A stretch of DNA of 64,000 nucleotides from Flaveria trinervia (GCA_025506515.1 CM046443.1:26896945-26960944); one strand, 5' to 3'; counted from the stretch's first letter, positions 33,022-45,840 are shown. Notes: generated from the letters alone by a model not told the origin. A program made the numbers and translations.

Positions 33022-34272
33022 TTGAAGACATACCAGATGTATCAGCTGAGTTTGTCATTGTTTTCTTCCACAATTGAGGTGTTCTTATCTGGTTGTAGAA
33101 CCTCTGAGCTGGAATTTGAAGGCATACCAGATGTATCAGCTGAGTTTGTCATTGTTGTGCTGATAGAATTCTCATTTGTAGAAGTAGTTCCAACTAGAGC
33201 TAAAGATGTATGACTTGAAGGTCTTCGTAGCTCAAATCTTGGATCTGGATCTTTTGTATTTAAATTTCTGCAGATCCTGAAACATTCTTACAAGATTTGT
33301 TAAAACAGTTGGTAACCAAATCAAGATCAAACAACCAATCCAGACGAGAACCAGCAACACAAGGTGTGTGTCATTGAAAGTCACATTTGTTGACTCCTCA
33401 ACAATTCTAGTTCTGAGATTATACACTCTATCAGCCTTAGCTTGGGAAGAGTATCCAATAAAGTGTCCATCATCTGATTTCTCAACAAACTTGGCAATTT
33501 GATCTTTGGTATTCAAGATGGTGCAAGGACATCCAAATGACCTGAGAAAACCAATGAAAGGTCTCCTCTTGTGCCAAAGTTCATAAGGAGTTTTGCCATG
33601 AGTCTTAACTACTAAAACTCCGTTCTACACATAACAGGCAGTGTTGATTTCCTCTGCCCAGAAGGTGATGGCTAGTTTAGAGTTAGACAGCATGGTTCTT
33701 GCAGCTTCAATCAGTGTCCTGTTTCTCCTCTCAGCAACACTATTTTGCTGAGGAGTCCTGGGAGCACTAAATTGTCTTGTAATACCCTTTTCATCACAGA
33801 ATGTATCAAGGATATGGTTCTTAAATTTGGTTCTTTGATCACATCTTATGATCTTGACCTTGTGTTCAGATTGATTTTCAATCTTTAAGATGAAATTCTT
33901 CAGAATCTCAGGAGTCTCATCCTTAGTCCTAAGGAAGAAAACCCAAGTGAATCTTGTAAAGTCATCTGTGATCACTAGAAAGTATAAGGTCCTTCCTAAA
34001 CTCATTACACCGGTGGGGCCAAAGAGATCCATATGTAACAAGTGTAGGGGTGTAGTGATGGAGTTCTTTTCCTTAGGCTTGTGAGATACCTTATGTTGCT
34101 TCCCTTTCAGGCATGCAACACTGTGGTCATCACTTGTAAACTCTTTCTTTGGCATTCTAGTTACCAAATCATGCTTAATCAATTTATTCATGTTCTTAAA
34201 GTTTATATGGCACATTCTTTATGCCATAGGAAAGACTCATCACTGTTGGCTTTAGACAGAAAGCATGAAACT
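33022..34272 (-). pseudogene. pol: Copia C (family 1), pol part 2: integrase and start of RT, 3' truncated
   Basis: Minus-strand frame from 34215: MCHINFKNMNKLIKHDL, VACLKGKQHKVSHKPKE, LHMDLFGPTGV, DDFTRFTWVFFLRTKDE, IRCDQRTKFKN and NSVAERRNRTL. It is clearly the same family as copia A pol (10545-11130). The second acidic core motif reads DQRTKF where copia A has DQGAEF, so it is damaged. The 33232-33516 piece has the integrase C-terminus (GYSSQAKADRVYNL). It ends at 33022 against the truncated LTR of copia B. A 40-bp segment is repeated at the break (33025-33064 and 33119-33158). The upstream half of this element resumes at 46928. Confidence 0.85.
34268..34272. other. Left target-site duplication of copia D
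   Basis: AAACT here and AAACT at 46928-46932 flank the two outer LTR ends exactly. This 5-bp duplication is the mark of LTR-element integration into copia C. Confidence 0.92.
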
Positions 34273-35174
34273 TGACAGGATCAGTGATCTCAAGTTTGAT
34301 GGATTAGAGTGTAACGCAGCGGAATAAGAACAAGAATTAGACAAATTATAGCAAGAATTTGATATTCGTATGCATTAAGAACAAATACGGTTGTAAAGAG
34401 AGAATATATTTCTGTGAAAAGGAATGTTTCAATAATATCAAATGTTTCTGCTCAATCATTCATAGATTACAATTAGGTTGACACTCCTTATATAGAGTGC
34501 AATCACTGCTGATATCACGGGATAGTGACATCTGGCAGATTTATTACAAAAATAACTAAAACTTAACAAACTATTGAAATGTTCACAACTACTGAGAACA
34601 TGTCAGAGTGCTAAGTATAAAACATAAAACTACTGATACGAAACTACTGAAACTACAAAGACTGAAGAACAAGCTCTTCAGTCGTTTTACAAAACTACTG
34701 AAAGAAAAACATAAAACTACTGAAAGAAAACCGTCACAACTACTGAAGAAGACCTCTTCAGCTGTTGTGACAATGACTGATACTTGGTCTTCAGCACTTG
34801 TCTTCAGACTTTGTCTTCAGCACTTGTCTTCAGACTTTCTCTTCAGCACTTGTGTCTTCAGACTTTGTCTTCAGCACTTGTCTTCAGACTTTGTCTTAAG
34901 CACTTGTGTCTTCAGACTTTGTCTTCAGCACTTGTGTCTTCAGACTTTGTCTTCAGCACTTGTGTCTTCAGACTTTGTCTTCAGCACTTGTCTTCAGACT
35001 TTGTCTTCATCACTTGTCTTCAGACTTTGTCTTCAGCACTTGTCTTCAGACTTTGTCTTCAGTACTTGTGTCTTCAGACTTTGTCTTCAGCTGTTGTGGA
35101 CTTCAGCAGTTGTTGTGACGTCTGTGGGACTTAAGGTTTTTCTGATCCGGCTCATTGGTTCTTTTGGTCCAACA
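34273..35174 (-). repeat. 3' LTR of copia D
   Basis: The minus strand starts TGTTGGACC after the polypurine tract and ends GATCCTGTCA; 902 bp. It is 47 bp longer than the 5' LTR, mostly because of repeat number in the 34780-35095 array. Confidence 0.92.
34780..35095 (-). repeat. LTR minisatellite array (26-28 bp unit)
   Basis: About eleven tandem units of the type CTTCAGACTTTGTCTTCAGC + ACTTGT(GT) in plus orientation. The counterpart in the 5' LTR is 46577-46855 with fewer units. Long open frames on the plus strand here are only the repeat read as protein. Confidence 0.85.
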
Positions 35175-35189
35175 AACTCCCCCTGAACC
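35175..35189 (-). other. Polypurine tract of copia D
   Basis: The minus strand reads GGTTCAGGGGGAGTT directly before the 3' LTR. Confidence 0.75.
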
Positions 35190-35378
35190 AATGCAGCCAA
35201 AACCTTAACTTTATTGAGGTCCCACTTATTGTTGACAATAAGATTGGTCTTTTTCCTTCTTGATCAGCTAAGAAGATGACCCAATTAAGCACTGGCCTGG
35301 GAATAGATTTCTGAAATTTGGTTGGCATAGTATGGATAGGAGCCCTGACTTTGGGGAACTGGACATAGGGCTGTGGTC

Positions 35379-38300
35379 CTATCCATGAAATCTACTTCCC
35401 ATGTATAAGCCTGTAGGATTCTCTGGTGTATGCTCTGAGAAACATAATTTGTTCTTCCATGGTAAGATTTTCAGCTCCACCATCAAATAATCCTTCACGC
35501 CCATACAGCTCTGAAATGTACTTAGCCTGTTTGCCATTTTTGAGCTCAACTGTTGTGATATGTCTGTATGCAAACTCATCTGGGTGAGTCCTTCAAGTAA
35601 CAGACTGAGCTCATTTTGTTTGAAGTTCTCAAGCCTCTTGTAGACTAACCCCTTTTTAATTACTCTGTTCTCTAACATCCTTTGGGGTGGTTGTTTAGTT
35701 TCATAGGCCTTCTTGAAATCTTCTACAATTTCCCAGGGTGATACTACAAGGACCACTGTGATCTCTTCATCTACGATCCTTTTTACTTGGCCCTTGTATC
35801 TTGAAGGAATGTCTTTCTTCACAATTCTGTGAGCCACCCTAGGATCAGGCCATGTTCTCACCTTTTCCTTTTGATATTGAAATGTGTTATCAAGGTGTAC
35901 AATCTCAGAGCTTCTTTCTTCATACTGATTATTGATGAAGAAGCAGCATAAGTTTTGTCTATGCTTTTCAGCATCTCATCATCATGAAGCTTTTGCTGTT
36001 GTTCTTCTTCTATCTTTACTCTCACAGCTTCCATCTGTGAGGTGGGAGTGATGGGCATAGGTTTGGCTTTAGGCAAGTTAGGACTGCGGAAAGAGGCAGC
36101 CTATCTTCTTCCTCATCATCCTCTTCTTCTTCTTCTTCTAGCCTCAACACCTTCTCTCTTCTTCTTGGGTGCATCATCGGCTATTGGTTTTGAGGGTAAA
36201 GGAGTTGGTTTAGTGGGTTGTGGTAGTGGTGATTTTGAAGTGGGAGGTTTTGCAGGTTGTTCTAGCATTCTTGTAGTGAGTGAGGCTTTTGAGTGTTTTG
36301 CTAGTTCCTTTCTGTTCCCAGCACCTGCCTCATTTAGTGCTTCAATCACCAATCCCTTAGTATATGCTTCAGACGAACAGATCTTGGTGGTTATTGCCAA
36401 GATACTGTCCCTGGTCCATGACTTAATCTCGATCAATGATCTCCCAAGGTACTTTGCAATGAATCTGATCATGATCTCTAGTCTTTCTCTTTCTAATGCA
36501 TCAACTTGCCCATCTTGAGTTAATTTCTTCAACTTCAAGTCTCCTAATCTCTGAGTCAAGCTGTGCAGTATCGAACCCCTGTCTATACAGTTGATCAATA
36601 ATGGAGTCCATTGATTTACTGTGTGTAGCATCCGCCATTTTGATCATCTCATCGAGTTCGAGTTCTTTTTCTTTTCCTTCAACCTTCCTCTTCTTATATG
36701 TGACATGAAAGTCTTTGTGACTTTCACCCACTTAATCAATGTCAGCTCCCTTCACAAACTCCTCTTCCTTCTCAGTCTCCTTTCTTTCTTCCCCTCTATG
36801 CTCTTCCTCTTTGCTTTCACTGACTGACTCTCCCCCTTTTTGGTTGCATTGGTTGCAAGGGTTTGAGTAGCAGAAAGCCTTGTGCTCACAATCTCCTCCA
36901 CCAGGGGTTGTATGATTGAGGGAAGCCTCTCATCCATGGTTTTGATCACAATGTCTGTGATCAGTGGGGTGATGAGAGGTAGGGATTGCTGAAAGATAGC
37001 AGCTGTTTGCTCAGAGGGGTTCTGTCCCTGAGAAGCAGTGCCAGAAATAGAGGCTGGTGGCTCGGAAGTTTTGAGTGGCTGAGTGTGTGGGAGACCTTCA
37101 GGTGAAGGTGCCATCTGTGGGTTTATGTTGGTGGCAGATGGACTTGCTGTGTGAGAGAATTGGTCAAGTAGTCTTTGTAGTCTACTGACTTCTTCCTCAA
37201 GAATTGTGTTCTGGGCCAGAACATCATAAAAGAAGCCCAGGTCATCATCAGCAGATGCTGAATCACCTGACCTCCTGCTTGTAGCCGGATGTACATGCAC
37301 TGGGTGTAGACCAGTTTTAGCATGTGCCCCTTTCTCTTGGAACTGGGGACTTCCAGCCTCAGGACAATGTCCTTCATCAGCTGTTGCCTCTAGTGAGGTC
37401 TGAGCTATGTTACCAGCCTCAGTCTGATCATGTGCTGATTTAGAAGAGGTGGCAGCCTCACCAGATGTTCTGGTCTCCATATCCACACCAGGAGATAGAA
37501 CAGTTAAACCTTGTGTTGTGGGCTGTCAGAAGCATGTTGATCCTCATCCTCAATTGCTGTGGTTTCCCCTTTGTTGGTGTTTGTTGGGGAGGAGGAGAGG
37601 CATGCAGCTGAGTCAGCATGTTTGCAATAATGAGAGTAGGACTTTGTGGGGCGGTTGCAGTGGGAGATGGGATAAAAGCAGTATGCACCTGGGGAGAATG
37701 GTGCTCTTCAATGGCAATCTCTTCAAATGAGGAAGATCCCAGATTAGTGGGTACCCCTCTTTGGTTGCTGCAGGCTCCTTTTGAGAGGAATCCTGAGCGG
37801 CTATGGCTGGTGAAGTCCTTGTATCCACTAGGGGGTTATAACCAGTGGATATAGCCTGCGTTTGTGTTGTAGGGGCATCCTCAGGGGACTCATTTCCCTG
37901 AGTAGCCTTTTTTGTCTTCTTTTTAGTGGGTTTGGTGGGGACTTTGGATTTGGAGGTGGTGGCTGTGGGTTCCAGCTGCGTGGGTTTGCACAGCTTGGCA
38001 GCCAGTTTTAGTGATTGGTCAGAGTTGTGCTGGGAGTATACTTCAGGCAATACAGCCGTAGCAGGGACTCCCAGACCAACAAGTCCCTCAGCTTGAAGCT
38101 GGTTTTCAATTATGGCCATTATGAACCGAGGATATAATATCCAACGGTTAGCAAGTTGTTTTTGGGCCATATCCTTGAGCTCTAAAAATAGTATTTCAGA
38201 AAAATTTAAAGGTTGTTGCTCAAGGATGGAGTACATTACCTGTTGCCATCTTGTGGACATTTGATCCCATGATGAAGTCTTGGGGGCAAGGCAGACATTT

Positions 38301-38722
38301 ACAAGGTGAAAGATGAGACGTTCGGCATCCTGGAAATGTTTCTTCAATATGGTAGATGCACTCAGGTCACCCTGGTATCCATGCTAGGCAAATGATTGAT
38401 CGATTGTGCCCTTTGGATAACCAGTTGGGAAAGTGGCATCATCCAGATTGAGGGTTTGGCGAAGAATGTCTGGAGTAATGACCACTTTTTGATGATGGAC
38501 AAACGATTGAAGATACTCTGTGTCATTCTCCTCAGAGACAAGAGTGACATTTGTCCAGAATTGGTTAAGAGATTCGGCATATATGGTGGGATTTAACAGA
38601 AAAGCCGTTTTGTAAGGTGACTGAACCATTAAATCAATGGCGTTGTGAAACTTGGTCCAGTATGGCGATTTTGTGAGATGTGCGACACAGTTGTGTCGAG
38701 GTTTTAGTTGCATGGTCTCCAT
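35379..38722 (-). pseudogene. ORF3 (post-pol) of copia D, broken
   Basis: It starts METMQLKPRHNCVAHLTKS at 38722. The frame runs to a stop at 38384 and goes on in the same frame to about 37720, then continues in shifted pieces (37688-37458, 37486-36752, 36731-36501, 36631-36116, 36076-35858, 35861-35379). Parts: N-terminal globular domain (NPTIYAESLNQFWTNV), Lys/Pro/Thr-rich linker (KPTKKKTKKATQG), coiled coil (ILEEEVSRLQRLLDQ), basic stretch, Pro-rich part (PLPQPTKPTPLPSKP), then the WPDPRVAHRIVKKD ... VVSPWEIVEDFKKAY domain shared with copia B. No signal peptide or membrane helix is seen. Function unknown; it holds the env position of SIRE elements. Confidence 0.65.
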
Positions 38723-38802
38723 TGATGAAGAGAGGTTACAGAGTTTTTTGAACGTTAGGTTTGAGAAGAGAAGAAAGTAAAAACTCTGAAGGTGGGATAA
38801 GG

Positions 38803-38810
38803 TATTTAAA
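38803..38810 (-). promoter_or_regulatory. TATA-like box upstream of ORF3 of copia D
   Basis: The minus strand reads CCCTTTAAATACC, 81-88 bases before the ORF3 ATG, followed by a C/T-rich leader. It is the position equivalent of TATAAATA in copia B, with one changed base weakening the box. Confidence 0.4.
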
Positions 38811-39613
38811 GGGTAGGGTTATAAAACGACTGAAGGTTTTGGTGTTAGTCATCAGTTGTTGAAACTACTGATGACGTGGTATTAACTTTCAGAGGTTTGG
38901 AATGACTGACCGTATTGGTGTGATCAGCAGTTGTATAAAAAACAACTGAAGACTTGGTTTTAACCGTCAGGCGTTGAAATAGCTGAAGTCTCTGATTTAG
39001 TCATCAGTAGTTATAAAACTACTGAAGATTTAGTCATCAGTAGTTATAAAACTACTGAAGACAGTTTTGACTTCAGGTGGTGAAACAACTGAGGACTTGG
39101 TATTAGTCATCAGTAGTTGTGAAACTACTAAAGACTTTGGTTTTACCATCAGTTGTTGTAACAACTGAAGACTTGGTGTTAGTCATCAGTAGTTGTGAAA
39201 CTACTGAAGACATGGTTTTGCTTCAATGTTTAGAAGGAACAGCGGTTGGGAAACTACTGAAGAGAAAAAGGCTCATCAGTAGTTGTCGTCAATTCATTGC
39301 TTTTCAACTGTTTCAGTCTGACCTCCACACTTACTCATCAGACTTAGATCTGAGTTTCAGACGTTTCATTGGTCATCAGTACTTATCTGCATTTCTGACA
39401 TCAGTAGTTGTGGCTACAAAACTGTTGTGACTACATCAGCTGTTGTAACTACTCAGCTATTTCAACAAATAAAGTACTTGAGTACTGAGAAGTTACTTAA
39501 GCTTCAGTAGTTTTAAAAACTTCCGAGGGGAGGATAACTTCAGTACTTATATATGACAATAATAAACTAATGATCATCAGTACTTGTGAGCTGAGATCAC
39601 CAGTAGTTGTCAC
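38811..39613 (-). promoter_or_regulatory. pol-ORF3 spacer of copia D with family 2 inverted motifs
   Basis: Non-coding. Repeated units such as CATCAGTAGTT...AACTACTGAAGA (39002-39060 holds a near-perfect 35-bp tandem repeat) alternate in both directions and can form many small hairpins. The same units occur in the LTR and the gag linker. Confidence 0.5.
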
Positions 39614-42600
39614 TTATTCTAGCTACAGCATACCAAGCCTTAACACTAGGTTTTGGAAAGTTGTGCTATCCAAGGGCTTAGTGAAAATGTCTACAAGCTC
39701 ATCAGCACTAGGAACAAATTTTGGATCAATCAGACCTTTTTCAAAACATCTCTGATAAAATGGTGTCTGATTTCAATATGTTTAGTCCTAGAGTGCTGGA
39801 CAGGATTCTTGACAATACAAAGAGCTGAAGAGCTGTCCATTAACAATGGGGTCTTAGTCTCTGTTATGCCATAATCCAATAATTGGTTTTGAATCCAGAG
39901 TACCTGAGATGTACAGCTTGCAGCAGCAATGTACTCTGCTTCAGCAGTTGATGTAGCAACTGAGGTCTGCTTCTTACTCTGCCAAGAAATCAAGCAGTTG
40001 CCTAAGAATTGGCATCCTCCAGAAGTGGACTTTCTTGTCAACTTACACCCTGTATAGTCACTGTCAGAAAAAGCAACTAATTTACCAGAATGTCTAGTAG
40101 AATACCATAAACCTAGAGAAGTGCCTTGCAAATATCTAAAGATCCTCTTGACTGCAATCAAATGAGACTCCTTAGGTGCAGCCTGAAATCTAGCACAAAC
40201 ACATGTAGCAAACATAATATCTGGTCTAGAAGCTGTTAAGTACATCAAGGACCCAATCATACATCTGTAAAGTGTTTCATCAACCACTTTACCTTTCTGA
40301 TCTGTATCCAGTTGTGTGGTGTTGCACATGGGAGTAGAACAGGGCTTACACTTTTGTAAATCAAACTTTTCCAAAAGATCTTTTGTGTATTTGGACTGAT
40401 GAATGAAAATTTCATCAGCCTTTTGTTTGATTTGCAAACCCAGAAAGAACTGTAATTCTCCCATGGCACTCATTTCAAACTTCTGTTTCATCAACTTTGT
40501 AAAGGCATCACACAACTGTGGATCAGAGGATGCAAAAATAATATCATCTACATAAATTGAACAAGTAGATTATGCTGCCCATTTTTCTTAATGAATAAAG
40601 TCTTATCTATGGAGCCTCTAGTGAAATTATTTTCTAGAAGAAAGTTGGATAATGTCTCATACCAGGCTCTAGGAGCTTGTTTCAACCATAGAGAGCCTTA
40701 TCAAGCTTATACACCCAATTAGGATGTTTATTGTCCTCAAAGCCTGGTGGTTGACATACATAAACCTCTTCTTTAATTTTCCCATACAAAAATGCACTTT
40801 TGACATCCATTTGAAAAACTTTAAGGTTGTGATAAGCAGCATAAGCTAAAAACAATCGAATTGCTTCCAGTCTGGCTACAGGGGCAAAGGTTTCATTATA
40901 ATCAATACCTTCCTCTTGTGAAAACCCCTGTACAACCAGTCTGGCCTTGTTCTTAACAATAAGCCCATTTTCATCAGTTTTGTTCCTAAACACCCATTTA
41001 GTGCCTATTGCACACTTACCTGGAGGTAGAGGAACCAGTTCCCACACTTGCTGTTTCTTGAAATAAAGAAGCTCAAGCTGCATGGCTTCAACCCATCCAT
41101 TGCCTTAAAGCAATGTGATAGTTCTTTGGCTCTTGTTGACTAATGAAGAGAGCATAGAAGCAAAAATTTGACAATTGACTTCTTGTTGAAACGCCAGCAT
41201 TGATATCACCAATGATTTGAGACATAGGGTGATTCTTCAGATCTTGGTACACAATAAGATCTGTGCAAGTGTTTGTAGCAGGCTCAGCAGCAACAGATGG
41301 TGATGGTGAAGCATTTCCTTGAAACCAATCAGTAGATGGTAATTCAAAGGAAGTTGAAGTTTTAGAAATCTCATCAGCATTTGTTGTGGATTGTGCTACT
41401 GAAGCTACAGGAACATCAGGTCTAGCTGAATCAGGCAGTTGATCACTAAACTTGAAGAGGTGATTACTGATATCATCATCATCATCATCAGTAACACCAG
41501 ATGGATGACTAGCTACAGAAGATGATGGATTCATATGATCTGCAACAGCAGGTGGTTGATAAGGAACATATTGCAGAATGTCCAGATCAAACAACTCCAT
41601 AGGGTTTTGTGGAATTGTATCCTTAGAGGATTCATTGAACTTCACATGCAAGGTTTCTTCAATTGCTATCTGTACAGTTGAGTGAATACTCTATAAGCCT
41701 TGCAAGTGGATGAATACCCAACAAAATACCCTGCATCCACTTTAGAATCAAACTTTTGGAGTTGATCCTTTGTGTTGAGAATGTAACAGGGACACCCAAA
41801 TGCTCTAAAGAATGAAATCAAAGGGGCTAAATGATGTAAAACTTCATAAGGAGTTTTCATCAACCTCTGATTTACTAAGGTTCTATTCTATACATAGCAG
41901 GCTGTATTGACAGCTTCAGCCCAAAAGGTCAGTGGCAGACCAGAATCAGCCAACATGGACCTTGCAGCTTTAATGAGGGTCCTGTTCTTTCTCTCCACAA
42001 CTCCATTTTGCTCTAGAGTCCTTGGGATGCTATACTGCCTCTTGATTCCCTTTGACAAGTAAAACTCATCAAGAGTGTGGTTTCTGAATTCAGTACCATT
42101 GTCACTCCTCACACACTTAACTGGTAGGGAATACTGCTTCTCAACGTGTAACACAAAGTTCATAATGGACTGAGAAGCCTCATCCTTTGAATGCAAGAAG
42201 AAGGTTCATACATATCTAGAGTAATCATCCACAATTACCAGATAGTATTTCTTCTTTGCCATACTCATTACCTTCACAGGACCACAAGATCCATGTGCAG
42301 TAGTTGTAAGCAGGCATTAGACTTGGATTCTTCTATGGTTGGGAATGAAACTTTATGTTGTTTCCCTTTTAAGCATGCAGTGCAGATTTCATCACAATTG
42401 AACTCCTTTATTGGAAGACCTCTCACTAAATTCTTGTGGATCAACTGATTTATGTTTTTGAGATTAACATGACCCAGCCTTCTATGCCACAGTTTAGATT
42501 CTTGGAGAGAGGCCTTGGAGAACAAGCATGGATGGCCTCTCAACTCAATTTTCTTTGACAGATCCAAGGCATATACTCTTCCTATCCTGTTAGCCTTCAG

Positions 42601-42943
42601 GAGAGTATTATCATCCAGTACTTTGTCAATCAGGCTCAGAACCTTGGAAGATAGAATCCTATAGTTCTGGCTTGTGAAAAGGGCAACATGTCCTTTGTCA
42701 CACATCTGACTGACACTCAACAGATTGTATTTGATTCTCCACATGGTTGACATCATCAAATCTAATATCTCCATTAGACACAAATCCCTTTCCAATGATG
42801 TAACCTTTAGCATCATTTCCAAATGAGACAAATCCCTTCTTTCCCTGAGAGTAATCAGAGCTGCTCCCAGTCATGTGCATGGATCCTCCACTGTCCACAT
42901 ACCAGATGCTTCTTTGGCATGCTGAAGAACCCTGCACACTCAT
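39614..42943 (-). pseudogene. pol: pol of copia D (protease, integrase, RT, RNase H), broken
   Basis: The ATG at 42943 starts MSVQGSSACQRSIWYVDSGGSM (protease active site). Pieces: 42831-42274 pre-integrase (LWHRRLGHVNLKNI ... CTACLKGKQH), 42196-41888 integrase core (VRSDNGTEFRN, NGVVERKNRT), 41863-41666 GYFVGYSSTCKAY, 41651-41088 linker, 41083-40682 reverse transcriptase (QMDVKSAFLYG), a frameshift near 40560 within the YVDD region, and 40515-39730 RT thumb and RNase H (STAEAEYIAAAS, NPVQHSRTKHIEIRHH), with a frameshift near 39740 before the end. Close to copia B throughout. Broken by stops and single-base shifts. Confidence 0.88.
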
Positions 42944-42949
42944 AAGAAA

Positions 42950-45840
42950 CTAGTTAGCTATGGAGACCTAAACCTTTTTGGTTTTGGGACTGACTTTATC
43001 AACAGATTTAACCATAGCTGTTTCTCATGATTAACAGCTGATGAAGATGGATGGTGCTGAAATGGATTTGGGCCTGGAATTCCTCTCCAGTGGTTTGATC
43101 ACATGGGCTTCAAGTTGGTTAACTCTCCCCAACAGATGTTGAACCATCATAACAAGCTGTGTCTGATTTGAAGCTCGAGCTTTCAGTTCATTTGACACTC
43201 CAGAGTGTTTTGATGAGTTCCTGTGACCCACCATTTCCTCCTTCTTAGACTTCACAGACTTAGTCTTATGTTTATCATGAGGAACAATATCAGCTGTCTT
43301 CTGATAAACCACATCCTTCTTAGTGGATTTGGGTAAGGCCTTGGGTTTATCAGGTTGAGATGATTGTGGTACAAACTTGGTCTCAAACTCAGTTTTCATT
43401 TTATTTATTTCTAGTTTAATGAGCTCATCCCTTTGGAGCTTTAAACCCTTTTTGTACCAACATTCATCAGATAGATGATTGAATTTACCATAAATTTCAC
43501 ATGGTTTATTCTTCATCTTGGACATCTTTACTGCTGAAGTGGAAACTACTGAAGGGGTGATCTTCAGTACTTTCCTCCTATCAGTACTAGGTACTAAAGG
43601 ATTTGTAACAGCTGAAGACTGGTAATTCAACTGTTTTCCATCCGTCCTAATAGACTGTTTGATGGATTCCTCAGCAGTTGTTAGTCCTTGTATTTCAACT
43701 GATTTGAAATGCTTTTCAGATGGTGGGTCTCTTTCAGTACTTGGGGTACATTGAGGAACAACATCTGAAGTACTCAGCTTCATATGAGTCTCAGTAGTTA
43801 GACCATCAGTCAATTTATTTGTTGAGATCTTAACACTGGTTTCATTCTCTGATCTTAGATTATCATTGGAGAATGACTCACACAATAATGTGGTTTGGAG
43901 ATTGCTTTCACTTTCAGACTTAACTATGGAGTTAGGAGTAAAGTCTGTTGGTGGAGCAGTATGGTTGTAACCAATGCCAAACTTCACATTTGAAGCAGTT
44001 TGCTTGCTAAGAAGCATTTCAAATCCCTTGCATGATGAGACCCAACGTTCACACTCAACTTGGGTCACTGCAAGTTTTTCTTTAAGACTCCTGTGGTCTT
44101 CCAGAATAACCTCTAGCTTGGCCTTTTCATCATTTAATTGGCATTTAAGCTTATAAATCTCATCACTTTTACTGTTAAGATCAGACTCATACTCAGCTTT
44201 TCTTTTGAAAATGGTTTTCTCAAGCTCAAGTTTTTGATTTATTAGTGCTACATTTGCCTCTCTAATAGAGACAAAGGCAGCTATGCATGATTCAGAACAT
44301 AACTTGGCTTTAGCCTCTGAAGATACCTGAGTTACTTGTGAGGATGATGCATTTGAACAAGAACCCTCAGTAGACTCCAGGGCCATGAGAGCAAGATTTC
44401 CAAAAGGGTGTTCACCACCATGTTGACTAGCACCAGCATAGTATTGCTCAGTGTGACCAGACAAGTTATCAGGTAAGCTATCCAGTCAACGACTCCAGGT
44501 GTGAAGAAGCTGTGATGAGGTTGTGACTGAGATGGAGATGGTTGAGGTTCTGGTAGAGCATGAGATTGTGGTACAATAGGAGCTTGAACTTGATTTGACT
44601 GTGGCATATAATAGCAGGGATAAGGATATGGCATTTGATCCTGAGGAACAAAATATGCAGGAGATTGAGGGTGTGATGAATGACTAGAACCAGCAGAGTG
44701 TTGCCCTTTGAATTGTGAATTGTTATTTGGAAAAGTCAAAAAGGGTGCAGGAGTGTTAGATCCAGTTGATCTACACTCTCTTGCAAAGTGTCCAAGCCTG
44801 TGGCATTTGTGACACTTCAACTTGCTCTTGTCAAAACCGACTTCAGTTTTGTCAGAGAGTCTAGGAAATTTCCTGCCAGTTCTCTTGTAAAATTTCTGAG
44901 ATCTGATATTGATCAAGACCATTTGGCTCAAAATATCCATCTCTTCTAAATCATCATCAGCAATGCCCTTCAAATCATCCATGATAAAGCATAGATTGTC
45001 ACTATTATTACCAGGATGACAATCAACACTCACAAAGGCATGATTAGAATTGTTTGAGGTGAAATCAATATGCTCATCATAGTGGCATTCTGATCCTGCA
45101 TACTCTGACTCATGACTTACCAAGGCAGTGTTTCCTGGTACAAAATCATCAGTGAGCTTTCCAGATGATGACAGTTTTCGTTTCTGTTCTATCTCTCTCT
45201 CAAATGTGAGCAATTTCCCATGGAGTTGGGTGAGAGATAGTTTGTCCAAATTTGCACTGGAGCGTAGGACAATAGTATATGTGTCCCATCTCTCAGGCAG
45301 TGATCTGAGAAATCTGTTATTCATCTGGCTATTTGTGTACTCATGTTTGACCATTTTTAATTCAGAGATCAAACAAGAGAACCGCTCAAACTGTTGAGTC
45401 AGTGTCTCACCCTTCCTATGAGAGAATGTCTCATATTATTGGGCAAGGATTTCTCTATATTTGCCAAGACCTCATCTGTTCCTCCAAATTGTTCTTTCAA
45501 GGCATTCCAGAGGTTATGGGTAATTCATAATGCATTAGCCCAGAATAGATTTCATTGGGCAGTGCCATGGCCAGAATTCCATGGGCTTTTGCATCAATCT
45601 CAAACAATTCTTATCCTCATCTGAGTATTGCTCCCTCCTCTTCGGAACCATTTGATTGGTTTCCGGGTTATTCACCATAGGCTTGTGTGGACCATGTACC
45701 ACTGATTTCCAACAACCTGAGCTGTTAACAGACAGGTGATGGAGCATTCGTCGTTGCCATATGTTGTACTCATTCCTAACCAGCATCAGAGGCTTGGTTG
45801 AGGAACCAGTATTGTGAGGATCATTGGAAGGAGTAGTCAT
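42950..45840 (-). pseudogene. gag: gag of copia D, broken
   Basis: It starts MTTPSNDPHNTGSS at 45840. Frameshifts lie near 45620 and 45440 in the capsid part. Frame 45372-44465 has RSLPERWDTYTIVLR and zinc knuckle CHKCHRLGHFAREC (44815-44775). Frame 44464-43031 has a long coiled-coil region (KAEYESDLNSKSDEIYKLKC) and a second knuckle CEIYGKFNHLSDEC, in which the second Cys is Tyr, so zinc binding is probably lost. The linker (43540-43810) carries family 2 repeats. The gag frame ends VSIAN-TAG at 42950-42952. Confidence 0.8.

Noticed and set aside
34608..35100. CRISPR-like array (regular short repeats)
   Set aside because: This is plant nuclear DNA; units are directly adjacent without unique spacers and lie inside LTRs.
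34608..35186. Long open frames on the plus strand in the family 2 LTRs (also 46563-47070)
   Set aside because: They are the CTTCAGACTTTGT minisatellite translated in three frames (SSDFVFSTC-type repeats), lie antisense to the LTR and have no gene features.
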